Assembly (NCBI GenBank): GCA_016786495.1
Contig: JAEUUJ010000051.1
Location: 1-64,000 of the forward strand
Origin: Cyclobacteriaceae bacterium
GTDB lineage: Bacteria; Bacteroidota; Bacteroidia; Cytophagales; Cyclobacteriaceae
Reading direction: 5' to 3'
DNA: 64,000 bases
Numbering within the stretch: position 1 is the stretch's first letter; every line of letters starts with the position of its first letter. The notes under the pieces were generated by a model. The model was given only the letters and a program-made list of their open reading frames with translations. It made no database searches and was not told where the DNA came from. Positions 25,164 to 32,126 of the stretch are shown here, piece after piece. Made by a program: the position numbers and the translations under genes.

Positions 25164-26960
25164 TTAGAACGGATATCTGCCTTTTTCAATCATATAGTCC
25201 GCCACCTTTCTGCGCGCATTCTTCAAATTGTATGCATCGATTTTTGTGAACCGCTTCAACCCCAACATCATCAGGCGCAGCTCGTCACCTTCAGCAAAGG
25301 ATGTTACGGCCGACTTACCTGCAGATGCAGCCTTTTCAATTGCTTCATGCAGGTAAATGATTGCCATTTCCTTTTCAACCTCGCATGCTTTCTCTCCGCG
25401 CTGCTGAATAAGTTTTTCCACGCGGAGTAACACCGATTCTGCCACATAGCCTTCAATCAGCATATCGGCCAGGTTCATCAGCACTTCCTGCTCATCGGAA
25501 AGCTTCATCATAAACTTTTGAACCGCTGCTCCTGCTGCCATCAGTCCGGCTTTCTTCAGGTTGGCCAGCGCTTTCTTCTCTTTCACGAACAATCCCTCTT
25601 CATCGCTTGCGCCAAAATCCGGAATACCCATGAGTTCCTTTTGAACTGCTGATGCCGGGCCCATTAAATCAAGTGTGCCCTTCATTGCACGCTTCAAAAT
25701 CATGTCGATGGTAAGCAGCCGGTTGATTTCGTTGGTTCCTTCAAAAATCCGGTTGATGCGCGCATCGCGGTACGCACGGTCCATCGGACCTTCTGCCGAG
25801 AAGCCCATGCCGCCATAAATCTGAACGCCTTCATCTGTTACGAAATCAAGAACTTCCGAACCGTGAACTTTCAGAATCGCACATTCAATCGCGAATTCCT
25901 CCAGTGCTTTCAATCTGGCTTTGCCAGACTCCATGCCACCCGCAACAAGTGCATGGTAAGCATCGTCAATGTTCTGGCTTGCGCGATAATGTGCAGATTC
26001 AGAAGCATAAATTTTCACAGCGCTTTCAGCAAGCTTGTGCTTAATCGCACCAAAGTTGGAGATCGATGTTCCGAATTGCTTGCGCTCCTTTGCGTAATTG
26101 ATGGCTTTGCTCAGCGTTGCTTTCGATCCACCGATCGCGGCTACGCCAAGTTTAATCCTGCCAATGTTCAGAATGTTCACCGCGATCTTAAATCCGTTCT
26201 CGCGTTCACTCAACATATTCTCCACAGGAACCGGACAATCATTGAAGAAGATCTGGCGGGTAGACGATCCTTTAATACCCATTTTCTTTTCTTCCTCATT
26301 CATCGTAATACCTCCGAACGACTTCTCTACAATGAATCCAGTCAGGTTTTTATCGTTATCAATCTTGGCGAAAACCACATAGATATCCGCAAAACCGCCG
26401 TTGGTGATCCACATCTTCTGACCCGTGATCAGGTAGTGTTTTCCGTCTTTGCTCAGCACAGCTTTCGTCTTGCCTGAGTTTGCATCTGATCCTGAATCGG
26501 GTTCCGTTAAACAGTAAGCAGCTTTCCACTCGCCTGACGCCAGCTTCGGAATGTATTTTTTCTTCTGTGCATCATTACCGTAGTAGAGAATTGGTAACGT
26601 ACCAATCCCCGTATGCGCGGATACCGCTACTGCCACGGAATGGCCCGCACCCAGCACTTCCGCTACCAGCATCGAGGTATTGAAATCCATGCCGAAGCCT
26701 CCGAGCTCTTGTGGAACGGATGTTCCAAGAAGTCCTAACTCTCCGGCTTTGTCAAGGATCTCCGGCATCAGCTTGGGATTTTTCATCGAATCGATTTCGT
26801 CCAGCTTCGGCCAAACTTCTTTCGCCAGAAAGTCTTCGCACTGCTGGCGAATCATTTTCTGTTCTTCATTAAAATCTTCCGGGGTAAAGATTTCTGCTGC
26901 GTGTGTCTCGCGAATCAAAAATTCGCCTCCTTTTATCGCTTTGGTTTCTGTTGTTGTCAT
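25164..26960 (-). CDS. Acyl-CoA dehydrogenase with C-terminal extension
   Basis: A 598-residue flavoprotein for the first oxidation step of fatty acid degradation. The N-terminal helical domain begins EDFNEEQKMIRQQCEDFLAK, the middle beta domain has AYCLTEPDSGSDANSGKTKA (FAD/substrate loop near 155-175) and WITNGGFAD, and the C-terminal helical domain has the signature RIFEGTNEINRL near residue 415, preceded by QIYGGMGFS. An extra helical domain of about 170 residues after 430 distinguishes it from the 380-residue enzymes and resembles very-long-chain or Bacteroidota-type ACADs. It is the last gene of the operon. Confidence 0.93.
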   Translation of the reverse strand: MTTTETKAIKGGEFLIRETHAAEIFTPEDFNEEQKMIRQQCEDFLAKEVWPKLDEIDSMKNPKLMPEILDKAGELGLLGTSVPQELGGFGMDFNTSMLVAEVLGAGHSVAVAVSAHTGIGTLPILYYGNDAQKKKYIPKLASGEWKAAYCLTEPDSGSDANSGKTKAVLSKDGKHYLITGQKMWITNGGFADIYVVFAKIDNDKNLTGFIVEKSFGGITMNEEEKKMGIKGSSTRQIFFNDCPVPVENMLSERENGFKIAVNILNIGRIKLGVAAIGGSKATLSKAINYAKERKQFGTSISNFGAIKHKLAESAVKIYASESAHYRASQNIDDAYHALVAGGMESGKARLKALEEFAIECAILKVHGSEVLDFVTDEGVQIYGGMGFSAEGPMDRAYRDARINRIFEGTNEINRLLTIDMILKRAMKGTLDLMGPASAVQKELMGIPDFGASDEEGLFVKEKKALANLKKAGLMAAGAAVQKFMMKLSDEQEVLMNLADMLIEGYVAESVLLRVEKLIQQRGEKACEVEKEMAIIYLHEAIEKAASAGKSAVTSFAEGDELRLMMLGLKRFTKIDAYNLKNARRKVADYMIEKGRYPF

Positions 26961-26992
26961 AAGACTTGAGATTTGAGTATTCAGATATGAGA
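26961..26992. repeat. Heptad-repeat array, left flank of the S23 remnant
   Basis: A strict 7-bp periodicity fills the whole space between the acyl-CoA dehydrogenase start codon and the S23 remnant stop codon. Read from 26961 the units are AAGACTT, GAGATTT, GAGTATT, CAGATAT, each of form NAGNNNN. Compared from the outer ends inwards they pair with the reverse complement of the array on the right flank (AAGACGT, AAGATTC, AAGTAGT), so the two arrays are inverted. Confidence 0.7.
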
Positions 26993-27166
26993 TTATTCTT
27001 GTGATAGCTTTATTTGTAGTGCATAACTCATCGTTTGGATTTGATCTAATTGATCCAGCAGATGATCCAGCGAAGCATTAATTAAGTTCAGGTTTTTTTG
27101 CAATGCGTTATTGTGTTTGTAATTCATCGCCTTCTGCCAAATCTTTAATTCTTTGCGGTTGTGCAT
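26993..27166 (-). pseudogene. Internally deleted four-helix-bundle (S23-type) gene remnant
   Basis: An open 57-codon frame starting MHNRKELKIWQKAM and ending LDQIQTMSYALQIKLSQE. The first 14 residues match the start of the intact S23-type protein at 28405-28755 (MNNYKELKVWQKAV), and the last 23-30 residues match its C-terminal helix (ITEIQKMNWSLQKTLS). The central about 60 residues, including the conserved IRRSG..IA.NIAEG region, are absent. The frame is still open, so a short peptide could be made, but the four-helix fold cannot form. It sits between fadA-like and acyl-CoA dehydrogenase genes and is bounded by heptad arrays on both sides. Confidence 0.7.
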
Positions 27167-27201
27167 TTGCCTTGCGTCTTACTACTTGAATCTTACGTCT
27201 T
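27167..27201. repeat. Heptad-repeat array, right flank of the S23 remnant
   Basis: Five phase-locked 7-bp units of form NNNNCTT on the plus strand: TTGCCTT, GCGTCTT, ACTACTT, GAATCTT, ACGTCTT (27167-27201). The array reaches into the stop codon of the thiolase gene (27200-27202). Its reverse complement (AAGNNNN units) aligns with the left-flank array. Confidence 0.75.
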
Positions 27202-28372
27202 ATAGCATTTCATAAATACCCGCAACGCCCTGGCCTCCGCCAACGCAGGCCGTAACCATTCCGTACTTTTTATTCTGACGTTTTAATTCGTTGAACAACT
27301 GAACCGATAAGCGCGCACCGGAAGATCCGAGCGGGTGGCCTACCGCAATAGCGCCTCCGTTCACATTCAATTTCGATTTATCGATGTTCAATTCTTTCAC
27401 CACGGCTAGCGATTGAGCTGCGAATGCTTCATTCAATTCAATCAGATCAATGTCCTGCAGTTTCATATTCGCCAACTTGAGCGCCTTGGGAATTGCCGCT
27501 ACCGGACCGATACCCATAATTCTCGGATCAACACCCGCTGCTGCGTAACTCACCATCCGCGCAATCGGCTTCAAATTCAATTGCTTCAGAATTTTTTCGG
27601 ATACTACCATCACGAATGCCGCGCCATCGGAAGTCTGTGAAGAGTTGCCCGCGGTAACGGTTCCACCAGCTGCAAACACCGGCTTCAGTTTCGACAAGCC
27701 TTCAACGGTTGTATCCGCGCGGATACCCTCATCTTTCTCAACAACCCATTCCCGGGTTTTCTTTTTCATGTTCTCGTCCACATAAACCTCTTTCACGGTG
27801 ATCGGAACCACTTCGCCTTTGAATTTATTTTCTTTCCAGGCGGCAGCGGCCTTCATGTGCGATTCATAGGAAAACTGATCCTGCTCCTCACGGGAAATCT
27901 TGTATTGCTTCGAAACCTCCTCGGCCGTCAGGCCCATGCTGGTATAATAGGTCGGGTGGTTCTTGGCGATCTCGTAGTTCAACGCAGTGCGGAAACCCAT
28001 CACAGGTACCAGCGACATAGACTCCGTGCCTCCTGCGATGATTATATCGGCCTGACCGGCATGAATGCGGGCAGATGCAATCGCGATTGCCTCGACACCC
28101 GATCCGCAATATCGGTTGATCACCATTCCGGGTGCATCAAGCCCCAGCGCAAGCAACGAGATCATACGACCCATTTGCATGCCTTGTTCTGCTTCGGGAA
28201 CTGCGTTGCCAACGATCAGATCATCGATCATGTTGTTCTCAACGCCCGGAACAGACTTCACCAAATATTTAATCACATCCGAGGCAAGATCATCGGGACG
28301 CGTAAAACGAAATCCGCCTTTTTTTGCTTTACCTACTGCTGTTCTGAATCCAGCAACGATGTATGCGTTCAT
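27200..28372 (-). CDS. fadA: Acetyl-CoA C-acyltransferase (3-ketoacyl-CoA thiolase)
   Basis: A 390-residue thiolase catalysing the last beta-oxidation step. The acyl-accepting cysteine is in VINRYCGSGVEAIAIA (about residue 89). The thiolase signatures NVNGGAIAVGHPLGSSGAR (catalytic His near 345) and MVTACVGGGQGVAG (second Cys near 377) are both present, with NEAFAAQSLAV near 314. Length is typical. It is in a leftward operon with the hydratase/dehydrogenase fusion upstream and the acyl-CoA dehydrogenase downstream, giving a complete core of the cycle. Confidence 0.94.
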   Translation of the reverse strand: MNAYIVAGFRTAVGKAKKGGFRFTRPDDLASDVIKYLVKSVPGVENNMIDDLIVGNAVPEAEQGMQMGRMISLLALGLDAPGMVINRYCGSGVEAIAIASARIHAGQADIIIAGGTESMSLVPVMGFRTALNYEIAKNHPTYYTSMGLTAEEVSKQYKISREEQDQFSYESHMKAAAAWKENKFKGEVVPITVKEVYVDENMKKKTREWVVEKDEGIRADTTVEGLSKLKPVFAAGGTVTAGNSSQTSDGAAFVMVVSEKILKQLNLKPIARMVSYAAAGVDPRIMGIGPVAAIPKALKLANMKLQDIDLIELNEAFAAQSLAVVKELNIDKSKLNVNGGAIAVGHPLGSSGARLSVQLFNELKRQNKKYGMVTACVGGGQGVAGIYEML

Positions 28373-28405
28373 AGTGTTAGTAGTTAGTCTTTAGTTAATA
28401 GTAAT
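28372..28405. repeat. Heptad-repeat array, left flank of the intact S23 gene
   Basis: TAGT recurs at 28378, 28385, 28392 and 28399, exactly 7 bp apart, with a preceding TAGT at 28372 offset by 6. The array starts on the first base of the thiolase start codon region and runs into the S23 stop codon (28405-28407). Units ending in AGT match the reverse complement of the right-flank array. Confidence 0.75.
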
Positions 28406-28755
28406 TAGCTCAAGGTTTTTTGAAGAGACCAGTTCATTTTTTGTATCTCTGTTATTTCCCCTTGAAGTGTATCTAATGTTTCCTTGTCTAAAAATTCGAT
28501 TCGGTTCGCAATTATCAATTGCGTTTCCAACTCACAGATTGATCCATTTGAAATACTCAAAAAGTTCTTGAAATCCTTTTTTGAATTTCTACCTGCACCT
28601 TCAGCGATGTTTGACGCGATTGAGACGCCAGACCTTCTTATTTGATTTGTTAGGGCGTACTCTTCTTCACGTGGAAATGCGGATGTTGTGTTGTAAATCT
28701 TAACGGCCAAGTCAACCGCCTTCTGCCAAACCTTAAGTTCTTTATAGTTATTCAT
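28405..28755 (-). CDS. Four-helix-bundle (S23/IVS-type) protein
   Basis: A 116-residue protein of the 23S rRNA intervening-sequence (S23) family: KELKVWQKAVDLAVKIY in helix 1, FPREEEYALTNQIRRSGVSI, then ASNIAEGAGR near residue 60 and the C-terminal helix EITEIQKMNWSLQKTLS. The fold is a homopentameric four-helix bundle related to the Avd accessory protein of diversity-generating retroelements (family knowledge). It is not within rRNA here but inserted between fadB-like and fadA genes of one operon. Flanking sequence on both sides is a heptad-repeat array. Its role in cells is not known. Confidence 0.9.
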   Translation of the reverse strand: MNNYKELKVWQKAVDLAVKIYNTTSAFPREEEYALTNQIRRSGVSIASNIAEGAGRNSKKDFKNFLSISNGSICELETQLIIANRIEFLDKETLDTLQGEITEIQKMNWSLQKTLS

Positions 28756-28761
28756 GCTTAA

Positions 28762-28810
28762 ACTCTTTACTCAGGACTATAGACTCAGGACTATAGACTC
28801 AATACTAATT
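28762..28810. repeat. Heptad-repeat array, right flank of the intact S23 gene
   Basis: Seven consecutive 7-bp units each starting with ACT: ACTCTTT, ACTCAGG, ACTATAG, ACTCAGG, ACTATAG, ACTCAAT, ACTAATT. The two ACTCAGG+ACTATAG pairs form an exact 14-bp tandem repeat (28769-28796). The last unit includes the stop codon of the fadB-like gene (28805-28807). On the minus strand the units read NNNNAGT, matching the left-flank array. Confidence 0.8.
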
Positions 28811-31204
28811 CCTCAGAGGCTTACCCCCGGTTAATATCGATTGTATCCTCTCAAGTGTTTTCCGTTCACCGGTGAGTGACAGGAACGCTTCACGCTCCAG
28901 GTCAAGGAGGTACTGCTCACTCACTTCCTGCGGAGACGTTAAGTCGCCACCGCACATAACGTTTGCAATCCACCGGGCAATTTTTGCATCGTGTTCCGAA
29001 ATGAATCGGCCCATCTGCATTCCCTGCAATCCGGCCATGAATAATGCTTGTCCGGTTCTACCCTGAACTTTGATGTTCTTTGCCTGCTGAGGCATGGTGT
29101 AACCTGCTTCCACCAAATCCAGAACAGCCTGTTTCGCATCCGCGATTTGGCGGTCCTTGTTCATGGTTAAACGGTCAACCTTTTTCAGGATGCCCAGCTC
29201 ACGCGCTTCCTCGGCTGAGGTTGCAACCTTTGCTGTCGCGATGGTCATGAACGCATTTTGCAGTGCGTTCAATTCTACGTCACCTTCCTGCAACGAATCG
29301 CTCACGCGTTTCGCAAATTCTTTTGTTCCACCTCCGCCAGGGATCAAGCCCACACCAACTTCCACAAGGCCGATATAGGTTTCCGCAGCCGCCTGTGCGA
29401 TGTCGGCATGCATGGTCATCTCACAACCTCCTCCCAGTGTTCTTCCTTGTGGCGCAACAACCACCGGAATGGATGAGTAGCGTAAGCGCATTACCGAATT
29501 CTGGAATGCACGGATCATGAAATCGATTTCATCATAATCCTGTTCAATGGCGTACATAAATACAAGCCCAAGGTTTGCGCCCAGCGAGAAGTCAGGTCCC
29601 TGATGACCGACCACCAAACCTTTGTAATCTTTTTCTGCCAGATCGATCGCTTTATTCAAGCCTTCGATCACGCTGCTGCCGAGGGTATAGCTTTTTGAAT
29701 GCCACGAGAAGTTTAGCACGCCATCGCCAATGTCGGTAACTCTTGATTCGGCATTTTTCCATACCACGCTGTCCTTTTTGCTTTCGAGTATGATAAACGC
29801 CTCACGACCCGGAATTGCTTTGTAGGATTTTGTCGGGATATCGTAATATTTCTTTACACCGTTCTCAACTTTGTAGAACAACTTGTTGCCGGCATCCAGC
29901 ATTTCATAAACCCAGTCGTTGGGTTTGTAGCCGGCGGCTTCCATGAGCGGAATGCTCTTTTCAACGCCTACGGCATCCCAGGTTTCAAATGGACCGATGT
30001 CCCAGCCAAAGCCTCCGCTCACGGCATCATCGATACGGAACAATTCATCACTGATCTCAGGGATGCGATGGCTTACGTACTTGAACAAATCGTAAAACAT
30101 GTCGCGGTAGAAATCTCCCGCCTTGTCTTTGCCTGCGAGCAACACTTTGAACCGATCTTTGAGGTTGTCGATCGTTTTCGTGGTTTCAAGCGTTGCAAAT
30201 TTTGCTTTTGCCTTTTCCTTGTACTCGAGTGTTTTGAGATCGAGTGTCAGAATTTCGGTTTGACCTTTAGCATTCTTGGTTTTCTTGTAAAAGCCCTGAC
30301 CGGTTTTATCCCCAAGCCACTTGTTTTGTTCCAGCTTGGCAACAACTTCCGGAAGTTTAAACATTTCGCGCCCTTCATCGTTCGGCAGACCCGCATAGAG
30401 GTTGTTGGCAACCTTCACCAGTGTATCCAACCCGACAACATCTGACGTACGGAACGTTGCCGACTTTGGCCGGCCGATAACCGGTCCGGTAAGTTTATCG
30501 ACTTCGTCTACGTTTAGATCGAACTTGCGCATTGAGTCAATCACTTTCAATAATCCGTAAACACCAACGCGGTTTCCGATAAACGCAGGCGTGTCTTTAC
30601 ACAACACCGTTGTCTTTCCGAGGAACAGGTCACCGTAGTGCATGAGAAACTTCGTCACTTCCGCATCGGTCTTTGCGGTCGGGATAATTTCGAGAAGCTT
30701 CAAGTAGCGTGGCGGATTGAAGAAGTGAGTTCCCGCAAAGTGCTTCTGAAAATCTTCACTGCGTCCATCTGCCATCAAATGGATCGGGATACCGGACGTG
30801 TTGGATGTGATAAGCGTTCCGGGCGTGCGATACTTCTCTACTTCTTCGTAAACTTTTTTCTTGATGTCAAGATTTTCAACAACTACCTCAATGATCCAGT
30901 CGTAGTGTTTAATCTTTGGCATATCATCCGCAAAATTTCCCAGCGTGATCCGCGAGGCAAATTTCTTGCTGAACAATGCGGCCGGGCTCGACTTCAAAGT
31001 CGATTCGAACGCTGCGGTCACAATCCGGTTTTTCACCGCAGGATGATCGAGCGTTAAATTTTTCTTCTTCTCCTCTTCCGTTAATTCTCTGGGGGCAATG
31101 TCGAGTAGCAATACTTGCACACCGATGTTGGCGAAGTGACAGGCAATGCGGGAGCCCATGATGCCTGAACCCAGAACTGCAACTTTGCGGATTGATCTAT
31201 TCAT
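28805..31204 (-). CDS. 3-hydroxyacyl-CoA dehydrogenase / enoyl-CoA hydratase fusion (FadB/FadJ-like)
   Basis: A 799-residue bifunctional beta-oxidation enzyme with the dehydrogenase half first, opposite to the classical E. coli order. The NAD site VAVLGSGIMGSRIACHFA is at residues 8-25, the dehydrogenase signature near 165-210 (HFFNPPRYLKLLEIIPT, DTPAFIGNRVGVY). The C-terminal crotonase domain near 500-720 has the oxyanion-hole and catalytic regions (LGANLGLVFMYA, GRTLGGGCEMTMHADI, VGVGLIPGGGGTKEF). It converts enoyl-CoA to 3-ketoacyl-CoA for the downstream thiolase. Confidence 0.92.
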   Translation of the reverse strand: MNRSIRKVAVLGSGIMGSRIACHFANIGVQVLLLDIAPRELTEEEKKKNLTLDHPAVKNRIVTAAFESTLKSSPAALFSKKFASRITLGNFADDMPKIKHYDWIIEVVVENLDIKKKVYEEVEKYRTPGTLITSNTSGIPIHLMADGRSEDFQKHFAGTHFFNPPRYLKLLEIIPTAKTDAEVTKFLMHYGDLFLGKTTVLCKDTPAFIGNRVGVYGLLKVIDSMRKFDLNVDEVDKLTGPVIGRPKSATFRTSDVVGLDTLVKVANNLYAGLPNDEGREMFKLPEVVAKLEQNKWLGDKTGQGFYKKTKNAKGQTEILTLDLKTLEYKEKAKAKFATLETTKTIDNLKDRFKVLLAGKDKAGDFYRDMFYDLFKYVSHRIPEISDELFRIDDAVSGGFGWDIGPFETWDAVGVEKSIPLMEAAGYKPNDWVYEMLDAGNKLFYKVENGVKKYYDIPTKSYKAIPGREAFIILESKKDSVVWKNAESRVTDIGDGVLNFSWHSKSYTLGSSVIEGLNKAIDLAEKDYKGLVVGHQGPDFSLGANLGLVFMYAIEQDYDEIDFMIRAFQNSVMRLRYSSIPVVVAPQGRTLGGGCEMTMHADIAQAAAETYIGLVEVGVGLIPGGGGTKEFAKRVSDSLQEGDVELNALQNAFMTIATAKVATSAEEARELGILKKVDRLTMNKDRQIADAKQAVLDLVEAGYTMPQQAKNIKVQGRTGQALFMAGLQGMQMGRFISEHDAKIARWIANVMCGGDLTSPQEVSEQYLLDLEREAFLSLTGERKTLERIQSILTGGKPLRN

Positions 31205-31223
31205 GAATAGGTGATTAGGTTAA

Positions 31224-31676
31224 TCAATGCTTTTGATAAATGTTGTTCTTTTCTATGAGCTGGTTGATATTCTGAACGACTTCAAAAAAAACGGTTAGTT
31301 TTTCTTCCGGCAACTGTTCGCGTACAGCTTCATTAAAGCGTAACACAGTCGCCTTGGAATGCTCACGTTGCTTCTTCCCTTCTTCCGTTAATTTAATTCG
31401 TACCGAACGTTTATCTGTTTTATCGCTTTCGCGGCAGATCAGTTTCTTTTCCTCCATCGAGCGGAGCAAGCGCGTCAGGCTCCTGGCTTCAAGGCCCATC
31501 AACGGAGCAATTTTGGTTGCCGGTGTGCCCTCGTCTGCATCAATGTTCAGCAGCGCAAAGCCGATCGACATGGTTCCACCGTATTTCAACGCCTGCTGGT
31601 TGTACATCCGCGCGATTGCATGCCAGGCAGTTTTGATATGATAATCTATGGTTTCTTCCTTTCTCATTCCATGCAA
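31224..31676 (-). CDS. MarR-family transcriptional regulator
   Basis: A 150-residue winged-helix dimer-type regulator. The DNA-binding core is near residues 55-105 (TKIAPLMGLEARSLTRLLRS, KLICRESDKTDKRSVRIKLT), with the N-terminal YHIKTAWHAIARMYNQQALK and C-terminal dimerisation helices. It lies first in the beta-oxidation operon, 20 bp before the fadB-like gene, so it probably regulates this operon, perhaps in response to acyl-CoA (inference). Its start region is divergent from the second PadR gene. Confidence 0.9.
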   Translation of the reverse strand: MHGMRKEETIDYHIKTAWHAIARMYNQQALKYGGTMSIGFALLNIDADEGTPATKIAPLMGLEARSLTRLLRSMEEKKLICRESDKTDKRSVRIKLTEEGKKQREHSKATVLRFNEAVREQLPEEKLTVFFEVVQNINQLIEKNNIYQKH

Positions 31677-31768
31677 TCGTTGCCGAAGGTATAAAATATT
31701 TAGTATGCATGCCGAGCATTTTGAATTAATTTTCTTTTTGAGAGCAACCCGAGGGATTGTTTTGGCGT

Positions 31769-31780
31769 CTTATGCATAAG
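31769..31780. promoter_or_regulatory. 12-bp palindrome between marR and padR 2
   Basis: CTTATGCATAAG is a perfect palindrome 14 bp before the start of the second padR gene. The core ATGCAT also occurs at 31705-31710 and at the padR start codon (31794-31799), three times in 95 bp. It is a candidate operator for the MarR or PadR regulator. Confidence 0.35.
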
Positions 31781-31793
31781 AGAATTAGGTATT

Positions 31794-32126
31794 ATGCATT
31801 CTACGGAACTACTGAAAGGCACCCTCCAGACAATCATCCTTAAAATTTTGGCCGATCACGGGAAGATGTACGGCTACGAAATCACCCAGCGGGTGAAAGA
31901 ACTTTCGGCCGGCACCATTCTGCTAACGGAGGGCGCGCTCTACCCCACGCTTCACAAAATGGAAGCCGAAGGATTCCTCCAAACGGAAACAGAAGCGATC
32001 GGCAAGCGAATCCGGAAATACTATTCGCTTACACCCGTCGGAAAAAATATCGTAGAAGATAAAGTGAGCGAGTTCATCGCCTTCATCAAAACCATGAGCA
32101 CCGTCTTAAATGTTGCGATTGCATAA
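31794..32126 (+). CDS. PadR-family transcriptional regulator (pair 2)
   Basis: A 110-residue PadR protein starting MHSTELLKGTLQTIILKIL, with DHGKMYGYEITQRVKELSAG, the recognition region EGALYPTLHKMEAEGFLQTE and a wing (RIRKYYSLTPVGKNI). Its stop codon overlaps the permease start (TAATG, sharing one base at 32126). The tight coupling to a MacB/FtsX-like permease mirrors the pair at 22.1-25.1 kb and suggests autoregulated control of the transporter. Confidence 0.92.
   Translation: MHSTELLKGTLQTIILKILADHGKMYGYEITQRVKELSAGTILLTEGALYPTLHKMEAEGFLQTETEAIGKRIRKYYSLTPVGKNIVEDKVSEFIAFIKTMSTVLNVAIA

Noticed and set aside
28669-28684. CACGTG with partly matching arms inside the S23 gene
   Set aside because: Only about 11 of 16 positions match the parS consensus.
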